DNA of 64,000 nt, taken from NCBI GenBank assembly GCA_029866155.1, contig JARWZW010000065.1:1-64000 (forward strand). The letters are read 5' to 3'. This stretch comes from Caulobacter sp. GTDB lineage: Bacteria > Pseudomonadota > Alphaproteobacteria > Caulobacterales > Caulobacteraceae. The notes under the pieces were generated by a model. The model saw only the letters and a program-made list of their open reading frames with translations. It did no database searches and had not been told where the DNA came from. The first letter of the stretch is position 1; every line of letters starts with the position of its first letter. The translations under genes and the position numbers were made by a program. This document shows positions 61,346 through 64,000 of the stretch, one piece after another.

Positions 61346-64000
61346 GTGTCCAGCATCGATTCCAACCTTCTGCTCGGATACTATCAGGCCCGCTCTGGCC
61401 AGAGCTCCTTTGCAGGCGGCGGAACCGCGACGGCGGGTGGCAAGGTTCGCTATGCGCCGACAGCCCCCTGGGCCACCACCTCTACGGCGCCTCGGGCGCC
61501 AGCCCTGGTCGAAAAGGTCATGGCCGGCCGACGTTTTGTCGATGAAAACGCCGCTGTTCTGGATCTCGCGGGCTCAAGCACGGACTACAAGAAGCTCTTC
61601 GCCCTGTTTCAGGGCCTGAACGCCCTGTCTGGACTTGCTGAGCGGATGGGCGCCAAGGGCGTCACCGACACGGAAAAGGCCAGGATCCAGACGGTCTTCG
61701 CCAAGGGTATGGCCGAGACGACGGCCTATGCCGACAGTCTCAAGCTGGAGCAGATGCGGCTGACCCGAGGCGCAGCCATGCTGTTGGACAAGAGCACGGT
61801 CGGGGCGCCCAGGGCCAGTTACAGCTACACGACGGGCGTTCTGCACAACGGGACCTCGACAGAGGCGGTCGCCGCCTTTGCGGGCCCGGTCGTCTTCGAC
61901 ATCGCGGTCAAGAAGCTCAACACGACCTCCACCATCTCGGTCGACCTGTCGGAGATGACCGGCGTCCGCTCGATGAGCAATGTCGTTTCCTTCATCAACG
62001 GCAAGCTGACCGATGCGGGCGTCACAACCCGGTTTCAGGTCAGCCGGACTGCTGGCGAACCCAAGGTCGTCAAGACCGGGACCACGACGGTCACTCTTCC
62101 TGCCACCGGAGACAATTACGCCCTTAAGGTGATCGGGGATTCGACTGAAACGGTCAGCTTCACATCCTCTACGGCCAAGCCGGCCGTCTATCTGGCGACA
62201 ACGGCCGGCGATCCGGATCCCGACGACAAGGCGACGACCAAGGATGCGGTCTATGCCAGCAGCCTGACCAAGACCGAGGCCGGCGCCACCGGCCAGGTAG
62301 GCGCCAAGATATTCTCCAATGGACTGGCCAGCACGGTATCAGCGGTGCGGGCCAGCGAAATCGGCTCTGACGGCTCTGTCTATATGCTCGCCGAAGTCAC
62401 CGGCGACACGGACGGCCAGACCATCAAGGGGGCCACCGATGTGGCCCTGCTGAAGTACGATTCCATGGGCAAGCTGCTCTATGCCCGCACCCTGGGAGCC
62501 GTGGGTGAAGCCAAGGCCAATGCCCTGGCGATCTCTTCGGATGGTCGCGTGGCCATCGCCGGGTCGATCACGGGACAGTTGGAAGGGGCGACCAACGGCC
62601 CGATCAATTCAGGGCCCGGTTCCACGCTGAGCGACAGCTTTGTCACCCTTTTTGACGCCAAGGGAGACGAGGTCTGGACAAGCCGCCGTGGCGGGTTGCA
62701 GGCGGATGAGGCGACAGCCGTCGCCTTTGGAGCCGATGGAACCGTCTATGTCGGCGGCCGCTCCAGGTCGTCCATTCCGGGCGCCACCAGCATTGGCGGT
62801 TGGGACGGCTATCTTACCGCGCTCAAGGCTGACAGTCTGGGCAAGCCCCAGGCCCTGTTCACCCAGCAGTTCGGAACGGCCACCGATGACGGGGTGAAGG
62901 GGATCGTGGTCAATGGCGGCGAGGTCATTGTCGGCGGCATGGATGACAAGCATGCCGTTATCCGCAGTTTCACAGTGTCCGGAGCCAGCGCCACCCTGTC
63001 CGGAACCCGGGATCTGGGAGACCTTCAGGGCGGCACGCTCGTCGGGCTGAAGATGGATGGCGGGCAGCTCTATGTCGGTGGCTCGACCCGCAACGCCAGC
63101 CTGGGATTTTCGACGACAACCCAGGCCCATGCTGGGGGCATGGACGGATTCGCAGCCCGGCTGTCGACCAACCTCTCCAGCACCAGTTCAGACGCCCTGG
63201 CCTATTTTGGCGGGGCGGATGACGACACTGTCACCGCCATGGCCGTGGCCAGCGGCAAGGTCTGGCTAAGCGGCCTGGCGGGAGACACCCTGCCGGACGG
63301 CACTCCGCCAATCGCGTCCCAGGACGGCTATCTGGTGGAGGTGGACGTCGTCGCTGGAACGACGGGCTCTGCCCAGCGCATCACCGGCAAGGACGGTTAT
63401 GTCACCCCGACAGCGCTGGCCGTGGACACGACCGGGGCCTCGGCCCTGGACCGTCTGGGCCTGCCCAAGGGCGCCCTGGCCTGGACCGACTCCCAGAAGA
63501 TCGTATCGGCGACCTCGGCCCGGCCGGGAGACCAGTTCCAGATCCGCACACGGGAAGGCGGTCCGCTGTCGACCGTCACCCTGGCGGCTGATGACACCCT
63601 CGAAACTCTGGCCACCAAGGTCAGCCGCGCGGCGGGCTTCCGGGCCAAGGTCGAGGTCGTTGTGGATGGCGAATTCCGTCGTCTCAAGATCACTCCGGCC
63701 AATGAACAGGCGACGGTGGAAATCCTGCCGGGCAAGGGTGGCCGGGACCTGCTGGATTCCCTGGGCCTTGCGGAAGGGGTCGTCCGGCTGACCAGGGTCG
63801 AAAACGGGCGGACCGTTTCCACCAGCGGCAACGGCAATGTCTATGGCCTGACCCTGGCCAATGACCTGAAGCTCAACACCGACGACGCCGTCCGCAACAG
63901 TCAGTTGGTCCTTTCCCGGGCCCTGTCCGCAATCCGGGCCGCCTACAAGGACCTCGAGGCGGCCTCCAAGCCGGCTTCCCTGACCTCCAGCGCCGTGAAT
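61346..64000 (+). CDS. flaEY: FlaEY-like flagellar regulatory protein (partial)
   Basis: At least 885 residues, running off the window end with no stop. The N-terminal part (about 1-150) resembles the region MAGRRFVDENAAVLDLAGSSTDYKKLFALFQGLNALSGLAERM. The middle (about 300-650) has repeated beta-propeller-like blades such as SFVTLFDAKGDEVWTSRRGG and ATAVAFGADGTVYVGGRS. The 3' part (about 700-885) has TARPGDQFQIRT-type segments. Caulobacter flaEY, in the flagellin locus, encodes a large protein of this kind that affects flagellin expression or assembly. The GTG at 61346 has GGAG 5 bases upstream. Assignment is by context and overall pattern. Confidence 0.8.
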   Translation, partial: MSSIDSNLLLGYYQARSGQSSFAGGGTATAGGKVRYAPTAPWATTSTAPRAPALVEKVMAGRRFVDENAAVLDLAGSSTDYKKLFALFQGLNALSGLAERMGAKGVTDTEKARIQTVFAKGMAETTAYADSLKLEQMRLTRGAAMLLDKSTVGAPRASYSYTTGVLHNGTSTEAVAAFAGPVVFDIAVKKLNTTSTISVDLSEMTGVRSMSNVVSFINGKLTDAGVTTRFQVSRTAGEPKVVKTGTTTVTLPATGDNYALKVIGDSTETVSFTSSTAKPAVYLATTAGDPDPDDKATTKDAVYASSLTKTEAGATGQVGAKIFSNGLASTVSAVRASEIGSDGSVYMLAEVTGDTDGQTIKGATDVALLKYDSMGKLLYARTLGAVGEAKANALAISSDGRVAIAGSITGQLEGATNGPINSGPGSTLSDSFVTLFDAKGDEVWTSRRGGLQADEATAVAFGADGTVYVGGRSRSSIPGATSIGGWDGYLTALKADSLGKPQALFTQQFGTATDDGVKGIVVNGGEVIVGGMDDKHAVIRSFTVSGASATLSGTRDLGDLQGGTLVGLKMDGGQLYVGGSTRNASLGFSTTTQAHAGGMDGFAARLSTNLSSTSSDALAYFGGADDDTVTAMAVASGKVWLSGLAGDTLPDGTPPIASQDGYLVEVDVVAGTTGSAQRITGKDGYVTPTALAVDTTGASALDRLGLPKGALAWTDSQKIVSATSARPGDQFQIRTREGGPLSTVTLAADDTLETLATKVSRAAGFRAKVEVVVDGEFRRLKITPANEQATVEILPGKGGRDLLDSLGLAEGVVRLTRVENGRTVSTSGNGNVYGLTLANDLKLNTDDAVRNSQLVLSRALSAIRAAYKDLEAASKPASLTSSAVN

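Noticed and set aside
1..64000. tRNA or rRNA genes, CRISPR arrays, insertion sequences, prophage genes
   Set aside because: None were recognised on reading both strands; no regularly spaced repeats or transposase/integrase frames were seen.

Overview
The window is a GC-rich chromosomal segment from an alphaproteobacterium, most likely a member of the Caulobacteraceae (Caulobacter, Phenylobacterium or a close relative). The main reason is the flagellin locus in the right third. It has FlbT of 141 residues overlapped by FlaF, a TPR-glycosyltransferase of the FlmG type, three flagellins of about 276-278 residues, FlaG, two PseH/FlmH-like acetyltransferases and a FlaEY-like protein. The dapF, mtaB, ftsY and yciB gene order also fits alphaproteobacteria. 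I see no tRNA, rRNA, CRISPR array or insertion sequence.

Layout. 1-8600: a lipoprotein, an ada/2OG-oxygenase pair, then dapF, SDR, mtaB, a TRIC-type channel, ftsY, yciB and a MarR regulator with a lysine-rich tail. 8600-17900: envelope functions, namely OpgH/MdoH, an acyltransferase-3/DUF998 fusion, and an RND permease/adaptor pair divergent from a TetR gene over a perfect palindromic operator. 18000-28350: a TPR-like secreted protein, then a possible sulfate-ester/organohalide catabolic cluster. The minus arm holds a two-domain HCCA/kappa-GST-like protein, an MBL hydrolase and a sulfatase. The plus arm holds a haloalkane dehalogenase, a GST-like protein, TetR, a lipoprotein formylglycine-generating enzyme and a nitronate monooxygenase, several joined by 4-base overlaps. 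28400-43500: mostly housekeeping and envelope genes (rRNA/tRNA methyltransferase, M1 peptidase, PhoD phosphatase, KAS III, small barrel OMP, fatty acid hydroxylase, NadQ-like regulator, HD phosphohydrolase, stress protein, MoxR ATPase).

43500-64000 is the motility region. FlmG is divergent from flbT-flaF. Flagellins 1 and 2 lie behind sigma-54 promoters with exact GG-N10-GC spacing and structured leaders. Flagellin 3 lacks such a promoter and has TTAACCAT-type elements instead. FlaG, a second PseH-like GNAT and a FlaEY-like gene running off the end complete the set. The region is interrupted by an esterase, a truncated TonB receptor, lower-GC sequence, two tandem paralogous chemoreceptors and a GntR gene.

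The most unusual signal is an orphan flagellin-type promoter and leader at 57893-57984, with hairpins preserved by compensatory changes. It sits before a 73-codon Arg/Cys-rich frame rather than a flagellin. Other points of interest are a 38-residue ORF behind an AT-rich island, the sulfatase/FGE/dehalogenase cluster, the OpgH-linked acyltransferase fusion and a GTATAC palindrome next to a GntR gene.
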